From Roseovarius sp. 217 (GTDB lineage Bacteria; Pseudomonadota; Alphaproteobacteria; Rhodobacterales; Rhodobacteraceae), in assembly GCF_000152845.1 (NCBI RefSeq), contig NZ_CH902584.1, positions 1,090,500 to 1,154,499 of the forward strand: DNA of 64,000 nt, given 5' to 3'. The notes beneath the pieces are model-generated. The model was given only the letters and a program-made list of their open reading frames with translations. It had not been told where the DNA came from and made no database searches. Made by a program: the position numbers and the translations under genes. Shown here piece by piece: positions 18,437-27,839 of this stretch; the first letter of the stretch is position 1, and the number at the start of each line of letters is the position of its first letter.

Positions 18437-19870
18437 TCAGGCTACACGCCGGGCGTCAGAGGACGCCAGCGGAAAGACCTTGGCCGGGTTAAGAAGCCAT
18501 TTCGGATCGAACACATCCTTGATCGCCATCTGCGCCTCCAGATCTTCGGGCGCATATTGATGGGTCATCAGATCACGCTTTTCGATCCCCACCCCATGCT
18601 CGCCGGTCAGACAGCCACCAACCTCGACACAGAGCTTGAGGATTTCCGAGCCGAGATCTTCGCACAGTTCGAGATCCCCGGGCTTGTTGGCATCAAACAG
18701 GATCAGCGGATGCATATTGCCGTCGCCCGCGTGAAACACATTGGCGACATCAAGGCCAAACTGCTTGGACAATTCACCAATCCGCTTGAGAACATGCGGC
18801 AATTGGCTGACTGGGATAGTGCCATCAAGGCACATGTAGTCGTTGATCTGCCCCATCGCGCCAAAGGCCGATTTTCTCCCCAACCAAATAGCCGCACTTT
18901 CCTCGGGCGAACGGCTCTGGCGGAATTCCACCGGATCATGCCGCCGCGCGATGTCTTCGATCAGGCCCAGTTGCTCGTCAATCTCGGCGTCCGAGCCTTC
19001 GACTTCGACGATCAGCAGCGCCTCGCACATCGGATAGCCTGCCTTGGCGAAATCCTCGGTCGCCTCGATGCAGGGGCGGTCCATGAATTCAATCGCCACC
19101 GGCAGCACGCCCGCCTTGATGATGTCGCTGACACAGGCACCCGCCACCTCGTTGCTGTCAAATCCGATCAGCACAGGCCGCGCGCCCTCAGGCTTGCGCA
19201 GGATGCGCAGCGTCGCCTCGGTCACGACGCCCAATTGCCCCTCGGACCCACAGACAACCCCCAAGAGGTCCAGCCCTTCGGCCTCCAGATGTGCGCCGCC
19301 CAGGTCCAGCACGGTGCCATCCATCAGAACCATGGTCACACCCATCAGGTTGTTGGTTGTGACCCCATATTTCAGACAATGCGCCCCGCCCGAATTCATC
19401 GCGATATTGCCCGCAATTGCACACGCCAGTTGGCTCGACGGATCAGGTGCATAGAAAAAGCCATACTCTTCGACTGCCCCCGTCACGCTGAGATTGGTGC
19501 GCCCGGTCTGCACCCGGATAAAGCGGTTGTCGTAATCGGTTTCCAAAACCTCGTTCAGTCTCGCCACCCCGAGAATCACACTATCGGCGGTCGGCAATGC
19601 TCCACCTGCCAGCGATGTGCCTGAACCACGAGGCACCACAGGCACACCCATCTCGTGACAGATGCGCAGGGCGGCTGCGACCTCTTCGGTCGATCCCGGC
19701 AGAATCGCCACCAGTGGCGGACACTTGTAGGCAGTGAGGGCATCGCATTCATAGGCCCGTGTCTCGGCCGGATCGGAAATCACCGCATCTGCGGGCAGAA
19801 CTTCGAGCAAACGTTCAACAAGTTCAGCCTTGCGCGCCAGAATCTCTGGACGGGGGACGGGCATTTCCAT
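18437..19870 (-). CDS. glcD: Glycolate oxidase subunit GlcD (FAD-linked)
   Basis: A 477-residue FAD-linked oxidase: PCMH FAD-binding N-terminal half (VVPRGSGTSLAGGALP, NSGGAHCLKYGVTTNN) and FAD-oxidase C-terminal half ending in the GGCLTGEHGVGIEKRD motif. It is the catalytic subunit of glycolate oxidase, feeding glyoxylate to central metabolism. The ATG at 19870 follows AGAGAGGA; the frame upstream of it is non-coding. A symmetrical ATTGGT/ACCAAT operator-like site sits directly upstream. Confidence 0.95.
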   Translation of the reverse strand: MEMPVPRPEILARKAELVERLLEVLPADAVISDPAETRAYECDALTAYKCPPLVAILPGSTEEVAAALRICHEMGVPVVPRGSGTSLAGGALPTADSVILGVARLNEVLETDYDNRFIRVQTGRTNLSVTGAVEEYGFFYAPDPSSQLACAIAGNIAMNSGGAHCLKYGVTTNNLMGVTMVLMDGTVLDLGGAHLEAEGLDLLGVVCGSEGQLGVVTEATLRILRKPEGARPVLIGFDSNEVAGACVSDIIKAGVLPVAIEFMDRPCIEATEDFAKAGYPMCEALLIVEVEGSDAEIDEQLGLIEDIARRHDPVEFRQSRSPEESAAIWLGRKSAFGAMGQINDYMCLDGTIPVSQLPHVLKRIGELSKQFGLDVANVFHAGDGNMHPLILFDANKPGDLELCEDLGSEILKLCVEVGGCLTGEHGVGIEKRDLMTHQYAPEDLEAQMAIKDVFDPKWLLNPAKVFPLASSDARRVA

Positions 19871-19886
19871 GATATGTTCCTCTCTG

Positions 19887-19909
19887 ATTGGTAATAAAAT
19901 ATAACCAAT
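19887..19909. promoter_or_regulatory. ATTGGT-N11-ACCAAT inverted repeat upstream of glcD
   Basis: A perfect 6-bp inverted repeat with an AT-only 11-bp spacer, about 17 bases before the glcD start and next to its ribosome site. Half-sites ATTGGT/ACCAAT match those of GntR/FCD regulators such as PdhR and LldR, but those have a 3-bp spacer. The T-N11-A geometry would also suit a LysR-type protein. Confidence 0.5.
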
Positions 19910-19953
19910 TTTTGCATCTGGCAAGTTAAACCTCTCAAGGATAGCGTGATGCA

Positions 19954-20673
19954 ATGATTTGGATGGATCAACTGACACATTTCAACGGTCTGGATGCCGT
20001 AGCACTCGGTGCATTGGTCGGGGGATGGCTTCTGCTTGGCCTGATGATCGAGAACCCGCCCCGCAAACGCCCGTCGGTCACGGCGCTCATGGCTCAGTAC
20101 CGGCGCGAGTGGATGGTGCAGATGGTCGCCCGCGACGCGCGCATCTTTGATGCTCAGCTTCTGGCGAGCCTGAGACAGGGCACTGCGTTCTTTGCCTCGG
20201 CCACACTGATCGCCATCGGCGGGGCGCTAGCGATGCTGGGCGATCTGGATCGGGTGATGGGGATTGCAGACGATCTGACCCCGGCAACCGTACCGGTCAT
20301 TGTGTGGGAGGTGAAGATCCTCGTGATCCTCATCTTTCTCACCAATGCCTTTCTCAAGTTTGTCTGGTCCAATCGCCTCTTTGGCTATTGCGCCGTGATC
20401 ATGGCCGCTGTGCCCAATGACCCCACCGATCCCGCCGCTCTGCCGCGTGCGCGCAAGGCCGCAGAGATCAATATCACGGCGGCGCGCGGCTTCAATCGTG
20501 GCCTTCGGGCGATCTATTTCGCATTGACCGCGGCGGCTTGGCTGCTCGGCCCGATCGCGCTGATTGGGGGCACGACAGTGACTTGCCTCGTGTTGTTGCG
20601 TCGGGAATTCGCCTCTCAGTCCCGCGTGGTGCTCATGCAACCGGATGTGACGGACCGCCACACTCAGACGTGA
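19954..20673 (+). CDS. DUF599 family membrane protein
   Basis: A 239-residue protein with about four hydrophobic segments: LGALVGGWLLLGLMI, FFASATLIAIGGALAML, VIVWEVKILVILIFLTNAFLK and YFALTAAAWLLGPIALIG. The soluble stretch RKRPSVTALMAQYRREWM is a family signature. DUF599 proteins are widespread in proteobacteria and have no assigned function. Divergent from glcD, with which it shares an 83-bp promoter region. Confidence 0.85.
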   Translation: MIWMDQLTHFNGLDAVALGALVGGWLLLGLMIENPPRKRPSVTALMAQYRREWMVQMVARDARIFDAQLLASLRQGTAFFASATLIAIGGALAMLGDLDRVMGIADDLTPATVPVIVWEVKILVILIFLTNAFLKFVWSNRLFGYCAVIMAAVPNDPTDPAALPRARKAAEINITAARGFNRGLRAIYFALTAAAWLLGPIALIGGTTVTCLVLLRREFASQSRVVLMQPDVTDRHTQT

Positions 20674-20709
20674 CTGTGTTTTGCTGCGGGGCAAGTTATA
20701 CTCTCCTGC

Positions 20710-21069
20710 ATGAGACATATTTGCCTAACCTTCGCCGCCGTTCTAATTGCCGGTCCCCTGCTCGCCCATGAGCCAGAAATTCTGGGAGTGCGTGTCGAAA
20801 AATCCGGCACGGGTCTACAGGTGGCGGTCACACTCATGCACCCTGACACCGGATGGGATCATTACGTCGATGGATGGGAAGTGCTTGACGCCGAGGGAAA
20901 TCGGCTGGGCTATCGCCTGCTGCATCATCCACATGTCGAGGAGCAGCCCTTTACCCGGTCGTTGAATGACTTGGCGCTGCCAGACGGCGCGCAAGAAATC
21001 TTTGTGCGGGCCCATTGCTCGGTTGATGGATGGAACAGCGAGATATTTCGTGTCGCGTTGGAGCCTTGA
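20710..21069 (+). CDS. Small secreted protein of unknown function
   Basis: A 119-residue protein with a signal peptide MRHICLTFAAVLIAGPLLA. The mature part (VTLMHPDTGWDHYVDGWEV, HHPHVEEQPFTRSL, FVRAHCSVDGW) looks like a small beta-sandwich rich in His and Trp, with a single Cys in the mature region. I do not recognise an established family; similar short periplasmic proteins are common in Rhodobacteraceae. It is 36 bases after the DUF599 gene on the same strand and convergent with the large amidotransferase-like gene. Confidence 0.7.
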   Translation: MRHICLTFAAVLIAGPLLAHEPEILGVRVEKSGTGLQVAVTLMHPDTGWDHYVDGWEVLDAEGNRLGYRLLHHPHVEEQPFTRSLNDLALPDGAQEIFVRAHCSVDGWNSEIFRVALEP

Positions 21070-21090
21070 CCGCCATTGCTCACCTCGGTT

Positions 21091-23139
21091 TCACCGCCGC
21101 CCCTCTCTTAGCCAGCCAGCCAGGATCAGCCCAGACACCAGCAACAGGACAAGCCAAGGCGGCAAGATGTCCATCTGGCGCAGGCTTTGGGTTTCATAGG
21201 CACCGCGTGGCGTGATACCGATCCAACCGCGCCCGGCAGCCGGACGCCCTTCGCGTATGTCACGGATCGCAGGCACGCCGTCCTGCAATGCCCACACCCC
21301 GCCATTGGTGGCATCCACCGAGCGTTGCAGCACTTCGGCGCTGGCGATTGTACGCTCAAACTCCACCGGCGACGCGGGGCCAAGGCCAATGACCGCGCGT
21401 TGATCATCGTTCTCCAACCGATAGAGACCAATCTCTGGTCCATCGTAGACGGTCTCGAACCGTCCAGGCGACACTTCGTCAAGCGAGCGTTCGATGACTT
21501 CGCCCGAAGGTGTTGTAATGGTCACTGGACCAACAGTGTCCTCAAGCGAGCGGCGAATGACTCGCATTTGCTGACCTGTCGCCTCTGCCCAGAGCGCCTC
21601 TTCCTCCAGTTCCGGCTCTTTCATCATCCAATGCGCCAGACGTCGTAGCAATTCGAGTTGCGGTCCACCGCCTTCAAATCCACGCCCCCAGAGCCATGCA
21701 TGATCCGAGGCCAAGAGCGCCACGCGCCCCTCACCCACGCGGTCCAACAGCAGCAAGGGCCGATCATCTGCACCAGACATCACCACGTCACCGGCGGTCT
21801 GATTGACCTCGATTTGGCGCAGCCAACGACCCCATTCACCGGAAAACTCCTGCTCCAGCCCTGCGGTAACCGGATGCCGCGCGCCCAGATCCGTAACCTT
21901 GGGCAAATACCCTTTCTCAATGACACGGGCAGTTGGGCGAGCGGGCACAATGGCTTCGAACGGACCGCGATAGATGCTCTCGGCCCCGGCGAAATCCGGA
22001 CCGGCCGCAAAGAGGACGGCACCGCCATTTTCGACATACTGCCGGATATTCTCCAAATAGACGTTCGGCAAAATACCGCGCCGCCGATACCGGTCAAAGA
22101 TGATCAGGTCAAAATCATCAACCTTTTCCAGAAACAGCTCGCGGGTCGGGAAGGCAATCAGCGACAATTCCCGCACCGGCACGCCATCCTGCTTTTCCGG
22201 TGGCCGCAGGATGGTAAAATGTACCAGATCAACCGAACTGTCGGATTTGAGAAGATTGCGCCAGGTGCGGGTTCCGGGATGCGGCTGACCAGAGACCAAG
22301 AGCACGCTGAGCCGGTCGCGTACCCCGTTGATCTGCACCAGCACGGTGTTGTTGCGCTCAGTCAACTCGCCTGGCACGGCAGGGGTGGAGAATTGCAGCA
22401 CGTTGCGGCCCCCGTGTGGGAGGATCAACGGCAAGGTGATTTCTTGACCCAAAGGAACCTCAAAGCGGCGCGATTCCTCACCATCCACCGAGATATCGAG
22501 CGGTACATTGGTGACGCCCTCGGGCGCAGCCCCCTCGTCGGTTACCGTCAGCGTCATCTGCACCTCTTCGCCTAGAATGGCAAAGGCGGGCGCGTTGTCG
22601 ATCTTCAGCCGCCGATCCCAATCGCCCTCGCGGCCTGTATGCAAAAAATGCAGCGGCGCGGGAATATCCGGCGCACGCTCTGCGTCGTGAATGCGCCCAT
22701 CCGAGAGCATGATCACGCCGGCGATTCGACCCAGAGGCTCTTCGGCCATCGCCTGCGCCAATGCGGTCATTGCCTGCGTGCCACCATTGTCCGGGGCGTC
22801 AGGCACCCGAATGCGGCGCACTTCCGTGTTGTTGCGCGCCTCAAGACGGGCTGCAAGCGTCTCTGCGGCCTCTCGTGTAAGCTCCGCCCTGTCCGCCAGT
22901 CCCTGACTGGCGCTTTCATCCTCGACGATTAGCACGATATCACTGAGCGGATTGCGCTCTTCTTGTTGATAGGCGGGGCCCATGAGGGCGGCGAGTATAA
23001 CCAGCCCCGCGAGCGCCCGAAGCGGCCAACCGGCAAGCCCCTTCCAGATCGCCAACACCAGACCCGCGACCACGATGATCGCCAGCCCAGCAATCAACCA
23101 AACCGGAAGAAGAGGATCAAAGATCACACTTGCGGTCAT
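21091..23139 (-). CDS. Large membrane protein with glutamine amidotransferase-like domain
   Basis: A 682-residue protein with two N-terminal membrane helices (LLPVWLIAGLAIIVVAGLVLA and a second after PLRALAG). A VWA-like region follows (IVLIVEDESASQ to about residue 200), then a class I glutamine amidotransferase-like segment (QYVENGGAVLFAAGPDFAG) and a C-terminal helix (LPPWLVLLLVSGLILAGWL). I do not see the Cys nucleophile of true amidotransferases in that segment, so it is probably non-catalytic. It ends the MoxR/DUF58/DUF4159 operon and overlaps the upstream gene by four bases. Confidence 0.82.
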   Translation of the reverse strand: MTASVIFDPLLPVWLIAGLAIIVVAGLVLAIWKGLAGWPLRALAGLVILAALMGPAYQQEERNPLSDIVLIVEDESASQGLADRAELTREAAETLAARLEARNNTEVRRIRVPDAPDNGGTQAMTALAQAMAEEPLGRIAGVIMLSDGRIHDAERAPDIPAPLHFLHTGREGDWDRRLKIDNAPAFAILGEEVQMTLTVTDEGAAPEGVTNVPLDISVDGEESRRFEVPLGQEITLPLILPHGGRNVLQFSTPAVPGELTERNNTVLVQINGVRDRLSVLLVSGQPHPGTRTWRNLLKSDSSVDLVHFTILRPPEKQDGVPVRELSLIAFPTRELFLEKVDDFDLIIFDRYRRRGILPNVYLENIRQYVENGGAVLFAAGPDFAGAESIYRGPFEAIVPARPTARVIEKGYLPKVTDLGARHPVTAGLEQEFSGEWGRWLRQIEVNQTAGDVVMSGADDRPLLLLDRVGEGRVALLASDHAWLWGRGFEGGGPQLELLRRLAHWMMKEPELEEEALWAEATGQQMRVIRRSLEDTVGPVTITTPSGEVIERSLDEVSPGRFETVYDGPEIGLYRLENDDQRAVIGLGPASPVEFERTIASAEVLQRSVDATNGGVWALQDGVPAIRDIREGRPAAGRGWIGITPRGAYETQSLRQMDILPPWLVLLLVSGLILAGWLREGRR

Positions 23140-25892
23140 TGGCCCAACCTGTCGAGAAGTGCAGGCACATGCACCTGGTCAGATTTGTAGTTACCTGTCA
23201 GCACATGCATCACCAAATTCACACCAAAGCGGTAGGCCAGTTCCCTTTGCCTCTCACCCGCATAGCCTCGGCCCACCGGAAACATCGGATCGCCGCGCTC
23301 GTTCACCGCCCAGGCAGCGGCCCAATCGTTGCCACCGATCACCACAGGCGTCACACCATCGTTCAGGTTGCGAAATGGCATGCCTTCGATCTGTTCGGCA
23401 TCCGGAGGTGCCGCCTCTACCCACACGGCGCGGCCCATGTGACGGCCCGGAAAGTCGGTCAAGAGATAGAAAGTTCGTGTGAGAACATGATCTTCGGGGA
23501 GCGGCTCCAGCGGTGGAATATCCAAGGGCGCCGCCAATCGTTGCAAACGCGCGCCATTTGGCGAGGCCGCACCAAATCCTGCGATATCAGCATCCCGCGT
23601 ATCAAAGAGAATTAGACCACCATTTCGCAAATAGTCGTTCAACTTGACATATGCCTCCGCTGAGGGAGTCGGCTGATTGGCGCTGATCGGCCAGTATAGG
23701 ATCGGGTAGAACGTCAGGTCGTCCAGCTCAAGATCGACGGCAATCGGCTCTGCCGGCTCTACAGAGGTCCGGAAATTGAGCACTTGTCCGAGACCACGGA
23801 GCCCAGCGCGGGCGGTGTCATCCAACTGCGCATCTCCCGTGAGGACATGCGCGAGCGCCAGTTCCTCTGTTGCGAGAATTGCGCGGGCATCATCCTGCGC
23901 TCGCGCCTCTTGCACCGCACCAAGGCTCAGCGTGAGTGCCAGCAGAGCGACCGCGCGCGCAGGCCAAAGTCGCCCTGAAAGGGCCAGCGACGCCAGAATG
24001 TCCGCCGTCAGCAAAAGGAGCGCTGCGGCCAAGAGCCAACCCGCCAGAGGTGTTTCAGGCGCACGTTCAAGCCCCTCGACCGTGACGCGAGCGGGCCACT
24101 CCATCGGGGTCAGCACCGTGTCTGCCGCAATCACATTTCGTGCAACGCTTCGCTCTGGCCCGTCATAGAGACCCGGCAAGAGATCGGGGCCAAGCGGTGC
24201 CTCAAGCAGTCTCTCTCCCGGCACGCCGGGGCGATTGTCCGCGTCCTTCAGCCGTCCAAACCCGTCGAGCACTTCGAGGGGTTGCCAAATGGTGCCTTCA
24301 AGTTCTGCTGCATCAGGCGGGGCCATGGCCGAAGAAACCGCCAACCGCTCCAACATCTGGACAAAGAGACCAGAGAGCGGCAGGCTCGACCATTCTGCAT
24401 TGGCGGTGACGTGAAACAAGACCACCTGCCCCGCGCCGATGCGCTTGCGCGTGACCAAAGGCGTGCCATCGGTCAATTGGGCAATCACCCGGTCTGCCAG
24501 AGTTGGATCGGGTTGCGCCATGACCTGCGCGCTGACGGTGACATCGGACGGAATGGCAAGTCCTTGGAACGGGCTTCCCTCGACAAAGGGGGCAAGGGCC
24601 TTGGGTTCGCCCCAGCTCATCGCGCCACCGACCGTACGTCCACCCGCCCTCAAACGTACGGGCATGAGCGGATCTTCGTCGCTGCGCGACACATCGCTCG
24701 CCGCCACCCGTTGCCCGGCAAACCGCAGGAGAAGCCCCCCCTCGTTGGTCCACTCAAGCAGAGCCGCCTGTTCGGCACCCGACAACGTCGCCACATCCGC
24801 CAGAACGATCACGTCCGGATTCGCAGGCAGAATATCCATCAGCCCCCCCTCCAGCAAATCGGCCGTCGGGCTGAGCGCCTGCTGGAGGTAGTGAAGCGGC
24901 GACAAGAGTTCCAGGCCCTCACGATCCTCGCGGCCTGCGATCAGGGCCACCTCACGGCGTTTCAAACCGTCGTCGGTCAGGGTCACGGCACCGGCCTGAG
25001 CCTCGCCCGCAATCTCAAAGCGTGTGACGCGGGCGCGCAGTTCCGGTGGCAAGGACAATGCACCCGTTGTCTCGACTGCCCCCTCGTCAAATCTGAGTGG
25101 CAGGTTCGCCAGAATGCGCGAGACCCCGGCGGGGTCAAGACCATGGGCGTTCACCGTGATGTCGCGTTCGGGTGCTGGCGCGGCACGCAGGACGCGCAGC
25201 ATAATCTGACTGTCCTCCAGCACGGGTGGGGTGAGCGCAAGGACGGGGCGCGCGCTTTCATGCACGGTCACCGGACCACGCGCCTCTAAAACCTCCAAAA
25301 ATTCAGTGCGTCCCGGTTGCGCCAGCCCGTCCGAGAACCAGCGCGTCTCGAACTGACCGTCGCCCAACATGTCCGCGGCGCGCTCTAAAACGTCGTCTCC
25401 AATCGCCCAAGAAGCGGGTGTCAGCCCCGGCACCCGACTGCGCAGGGTTTCGGCAGCCTGAAACACGGGCGTTTCGGCCTTGCTCAGTTGCATCAACGCC
25501 GTCGGTCGCCCGTCGCGCCCGGCCTCGGCGAGCATCGCGTCAATCACACCCATCTGAGCCGCCCAGTCCCGCGCACTGGCCCAACTGCTGTCGAGCAGAA
25601 TCAAGAGCGGCCCCGAAGCACGCCCTTCACCTTCGTCGCGCGGATTAAGCACAGGCCCGGCCAGCCCTACGATCACAGCCGCGACCGCAAACATCCGCAG
25701 AAGCAAGAGCCACCAAGGCGTGCGATCACTGACGCTATCTTCGTCCTTGAGACCCAAGAGAAGCGCAACACCGGGAAATCGCCGCCGGATCGGCGCGGGC
25801 GGCACGGCGCGCAGGATGATCCAGAGGATCGGCAGGGCGACGAGCGCCCAAAGAAGCCAAGGTGCCGCAAAACCGATGGGACCCAGAATCAT
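23136..25892 (-). CDS. DUF4159 domain membrane protein with BatA-like N-terminus
   Basis: A 918-residue protein. The N-terminal 90 residues resemble BatA (FAAPWLLWALVALPILWIIL, then PAPIRRRFPG), followed by a second helix (LLLRMFAVAAVIVGLAGPVL) and a VWA-like stretch (GPLLILLDSSWASA). A helix pair lies near residues 640-690, and the C-terminus is a DUF4159 domain (FYPILYWPISANQ, LNDYLRNGGLILFDTRD). The ATG at 25892 overlaps the stop of the DUF58 gene (ATGA). The complex probably acts at the cell envelope; its function is unknown. Confidence 0.85.
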   Translation of the reverse strand: MILGPIGFAAPWLLWALVALPILWIILRAVPPAPIRRRFPGVALLLGLKDEDSVSDRTPWWLLLLRMFAVAAVIVGLAGPVLNPRDEGEGRASGPLLILLDSSWASARDWAAQMGVIDAMLAEAGRDGRPTALMQLSKAETPVFQAAETLRSRVPGLTPASWAIGDDVLERAADMLGDGQFETRWFSDGLAQPGRTEFLEVLEARGPVTVHESARPVLALTPPVLEDSQIMLRVLRAAPAPERDITVNAHGLDPAGVSRILANLPLRFDEGAVETTGALSLPPELRARVTRFEIAGEAQAGAVTLTDDGLKRREVALIAGREDREGLELLSPLHYLQQALSPTADLLEGGLMDILPANPDVIVLADVATLSGAEQAALLEWTNEGGLLLRFAGQRVAASDVSRSDEDPLMPVRLRAGGRTVGGAMSWGEPKALAPFVEGSPFQGLAIPSDVTVSAQVMAQPDPTLADRVIAQLTDGTPLVTRKRIGAGQVVLFHVTANAEWSSLPLSGLFVQMLERLAVSSAMAPPDAAELEGTIWQPLEVLDGFGRLKDADNRPGVPGERLLEAPLGPDLLPGLYDGPERSVARNVIAADTVLTPMEWPARVTVEGLERAPETPLAGWLLAAALLLLTADILASLALSGRLWPARAVALLALTLSLGAVQEARAQDDARAILATEELALAHVLTGDAQLDDTARAGLRGLGQVLNFRTSVEPAEPIAVDLELDDLTFYPILYWPISANQPTPSAEAYVKLNDYLRNGGLILFDTRDADIAGFGAASPNGARLQRLAAPLDIPPLEPLPEDHVLTRTFYLLTDFPGRHMGRAVWVEAAPPDAEQIEGMPFRNLNDGVTPVVIGGNDWAAAWAVNERGDPMFPVGRGYAGERQRELAYRFGVNLVMHVLTGNYKSDQVHVPALLDRLGQ

Positions 25893-26773
25893 GCGCCCGA
25901 CCCCCCGGCCATCGCGCCATGCAGCCACAAGAGCGCCGATTGAGCGCTCTCTCCGGTGTGATGACAGCCATAGCGCCAACCTGTCGCCGTGCAGAGCGTG
26001 GCGAGTTCGTCTTTGCGCTGTGCGAGGCGTTCCAGATAGCGCGCACGCAAATCGCCCGCCTTGAGAGTCTCATGCGCCAAAGTGCCGCCGACACTTTCGA
26101 AAATCGTGCGGCCTGTGTACGGAAAGGCCTCTTCTGCGGGGTCGAGCACCTGATAGAGCAGTCCGCGCACGCCCCGATCCGCCGCAGCGGTCAGTGCGCC
26201 GCGCAGTGGTGAGAGATCACCCATGAAATCCGATATCAGGAGCGCGCGACCATGCGGGATAAGCCCGGACATCTCAGGGCTGGCATAATCCTCGTCGCTT
26301 TCGTGCAAGAGCGCCTCGGCCAGCCGCGTCACTTGCGCCTGACCACGCCGGGGCGGCAAGGCGGTGCCGGTTAGCCCAACCCGCTCGCCACCGCGCACCA
26401 AGAGCAAGGCCATCGCGAGAGCCAGAAGGCGTGCGCGGTCTGCCTTGTCGGGCAGGCTTTTATCGCTGGTAAAGCGCATTGATGCGGCGGGATCGACCCA
26501 GAGCATCACACTCTGCGCGATCTGCCATTCCCTCTGCTTGACGAATTGCACGTCTGAGCGTCCCGAACGCCGCCAGTCGATCATCCGACGGCTGTCACCG
26601 GGCTGGACCGGGCGGTATTGCCAGAAATCATCACCCGCCCCTGCCCGCCTGCGGCCATGTTCCCCCAAGAGCACCGTGCGCGCCAAAAGCTCTGCGCGCG
26701 CCAAAAGTGGGGGCAGGCGGGCGGCCTCTGCCTCGGCGCGCGGGCGCAGGGTGTTTGGGGAGGGGGCGTTCAT
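25889..26773 (-). CDS. DUF58 domain-containing protein
   Basis: A 294-residue DUF58 protein with the family signature RPVQPGDSRRMIDWRRSGRSD (about residues 53-73). A VWA-like fold follows (VMLWVDPAASMRF, RALLISDFMGDL). DUF58 proteins are encoded with MoxR AAA+ ATPases and are thought to act with them in chaperone-like maturation of metalloenzymes or envelope proteins. It lies one base after moxR and overlaps the DUF4159 gene by four bases, so stoichiometric coupling is likely. Confidence 0.9.
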   Translation of the reverse strand: MNAPSPNTLRPRAEAEAARLPPLLARAELLARTVLLGEHGRRRAGAGDDFWQYRPVQPGDSRRMIDWRRSGRSDVQFVKQREWQIAQSVMLWVDPAASMRFTSDKSLPDKADRARLLALAMALLLVRGGERVGLTGTALPPRRGQAQVTRLAEALLHESDEDYASPEMSGLIPHGRALLISDFMGDLSPLRGALTAAADRGVRGLLYQVLDPAEEAFPYTGRTIFESVGGTLAHETLKAGDLRARYLERLAQRKDELATLCTATGWRYGCHHTGESAQSALLWLHGAMAGGSGA

Positions 26774-26774
26774 C

Positions 26775-27782
26775 TCAGGCGGCAGCCTGCACGTGGGTTA
26801 CGTCTTCGACCGTCCGGGAAATCAACGCCGCAAGGCTATCGCCACGCGCACGGGCCGCGAAATTGAGTGCCATGCGGTGCCCAAGAACCGGCTGTGCCAT
26901 GGCGGCCACGTCGCTGGCATCCGGCGCAAGCCGCCCTTGCAACATCGCCCGTGCGCGCACTGTCAGCATCAGCGCCTGTGCGGCGCGCGGCCCCGGACCC
27001 CAAGCCACACTCTGACGCACCGTTTCGGCAGCGCTTGTGTCTTCGGGACGGCAGGCACGCACCAGATCGAGAATAACCTCCATCACTTTTTCACCCACCG
27101 GCATTCTCCGCAACATCTGCTGCGCCGCGATCAATTCGGATGGGGTGAATACGCCGTGAGCGGTTTCTTCGGTTGCGCCCGTTGTGGCCAAGAGGATCGC
27201 ACGCTCTGTGTCGCGGTCCGGATAGGGCACCTCGATCTGCACCAAAAAGCGGTCAAGCTGTGCCTCGGGCAGCGGATAGGTGCCTTCTTGCTCAATCGGG
27301 TTCTGGGTGGCCAACACATGAAACGGCGTGCCGAGCGAGCGGCTTACACCTGCCACGGTCACGGTTCGCTCTTGCATCGCCTGTAACAGGGCGGATTGGG
27401 TCCGAGGGCTGGCGCGGTTGATCTCATCAGCCATTAAAAGCTGGCAAAAAACTGGGCCTTCAATGAATTTGAACGCCCGTCTGCCGTCTTCGGCGGTTTC
27501 CAGAACTTCGCTGCCGAGAATGTCCGCGGGCATCAAATCAGGCGTAAATTGCACCCGATTGGCATGCAGACCCATAACCGTGCCCAAAGTCTCTACCAGA
27601 CGGGTCTTGCCCAAACCGGGCAAGCCGATCAGAAGCCCATGCCCACCACAAAGGAGAGCTGACAGTGCGAGATCGACCACCCGCTCTTGCCCGATGAACC
27701 GCCGGGTGATCGAGTCGCGTGCTTGGGCCAGTTTCCCTTCGAGCGCCTCTAGCCCAGCCAAGAGATCGGTGTCATCGGTCAT
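26775..27782 (-). CDS. MoxR family AAA+ ATPase
   Basis: A 335-residue AAA+ ATPase. Walker A is GLPGLGKTR, Walker B is LLMADEINRASP, sensor-1 is FHVLATQNPIEQEGTYPLPEAQLDRF, and a C-terminal lid follows; all are diagnostic for MoxR. It heads the four-gene operon with DUF58, DUF4159 and amidotransferase-like proteins. The ribosome site GACAGGAG precedes the ATG. It shares a 57-bp divergent promoter region with the DUF1285 gene, where CTATA-TCC-TATAG (27802-27814) forms a short inverted repeat. Confidence 0.92.
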   Translation of the reverse strand: MTDDTDLLAGLEALEGKLAQARDSITRRFIGQERVVDLALSALLCGGHGLLIGLPGLGKTRLVETLGTVMGLHANRVQFTPDLMPADILGSEVLETAEDGRRAFKFIEGPVFCQLLMADEINRASPRTQSALLQAMQERTVTVAGVSRSLGTPFHVLATQNPIEQEGTYPLPEAQLDRFLVQIEVPYPDRDTERAILLATTGATEETAHGVFTPSELIAAQQMLRRMPVGEKVMEVILDLVRACRPEDTSAAETVRQSVAWGPGPRAAQALMLTVRARAMLQGRLAPDASDVAAMAQPVLGHRMALNFAARARGDSLAALISRTVEDVTHVQAAA

Positions 27783-27839
27783 GGCAAAACTCCTGTCAGA
27801 ACTATATCCTATAGATAGAGTGTATAGCTTGAGACAGAA

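Noticed and set aside
15868..18492. An 874-codon open frame on the plus strand across glcF and glcE.
   Set aside because: It is antisense to two proteins with complete cofactor motifs; long antisense frames arise in GC-rich coding DNA.
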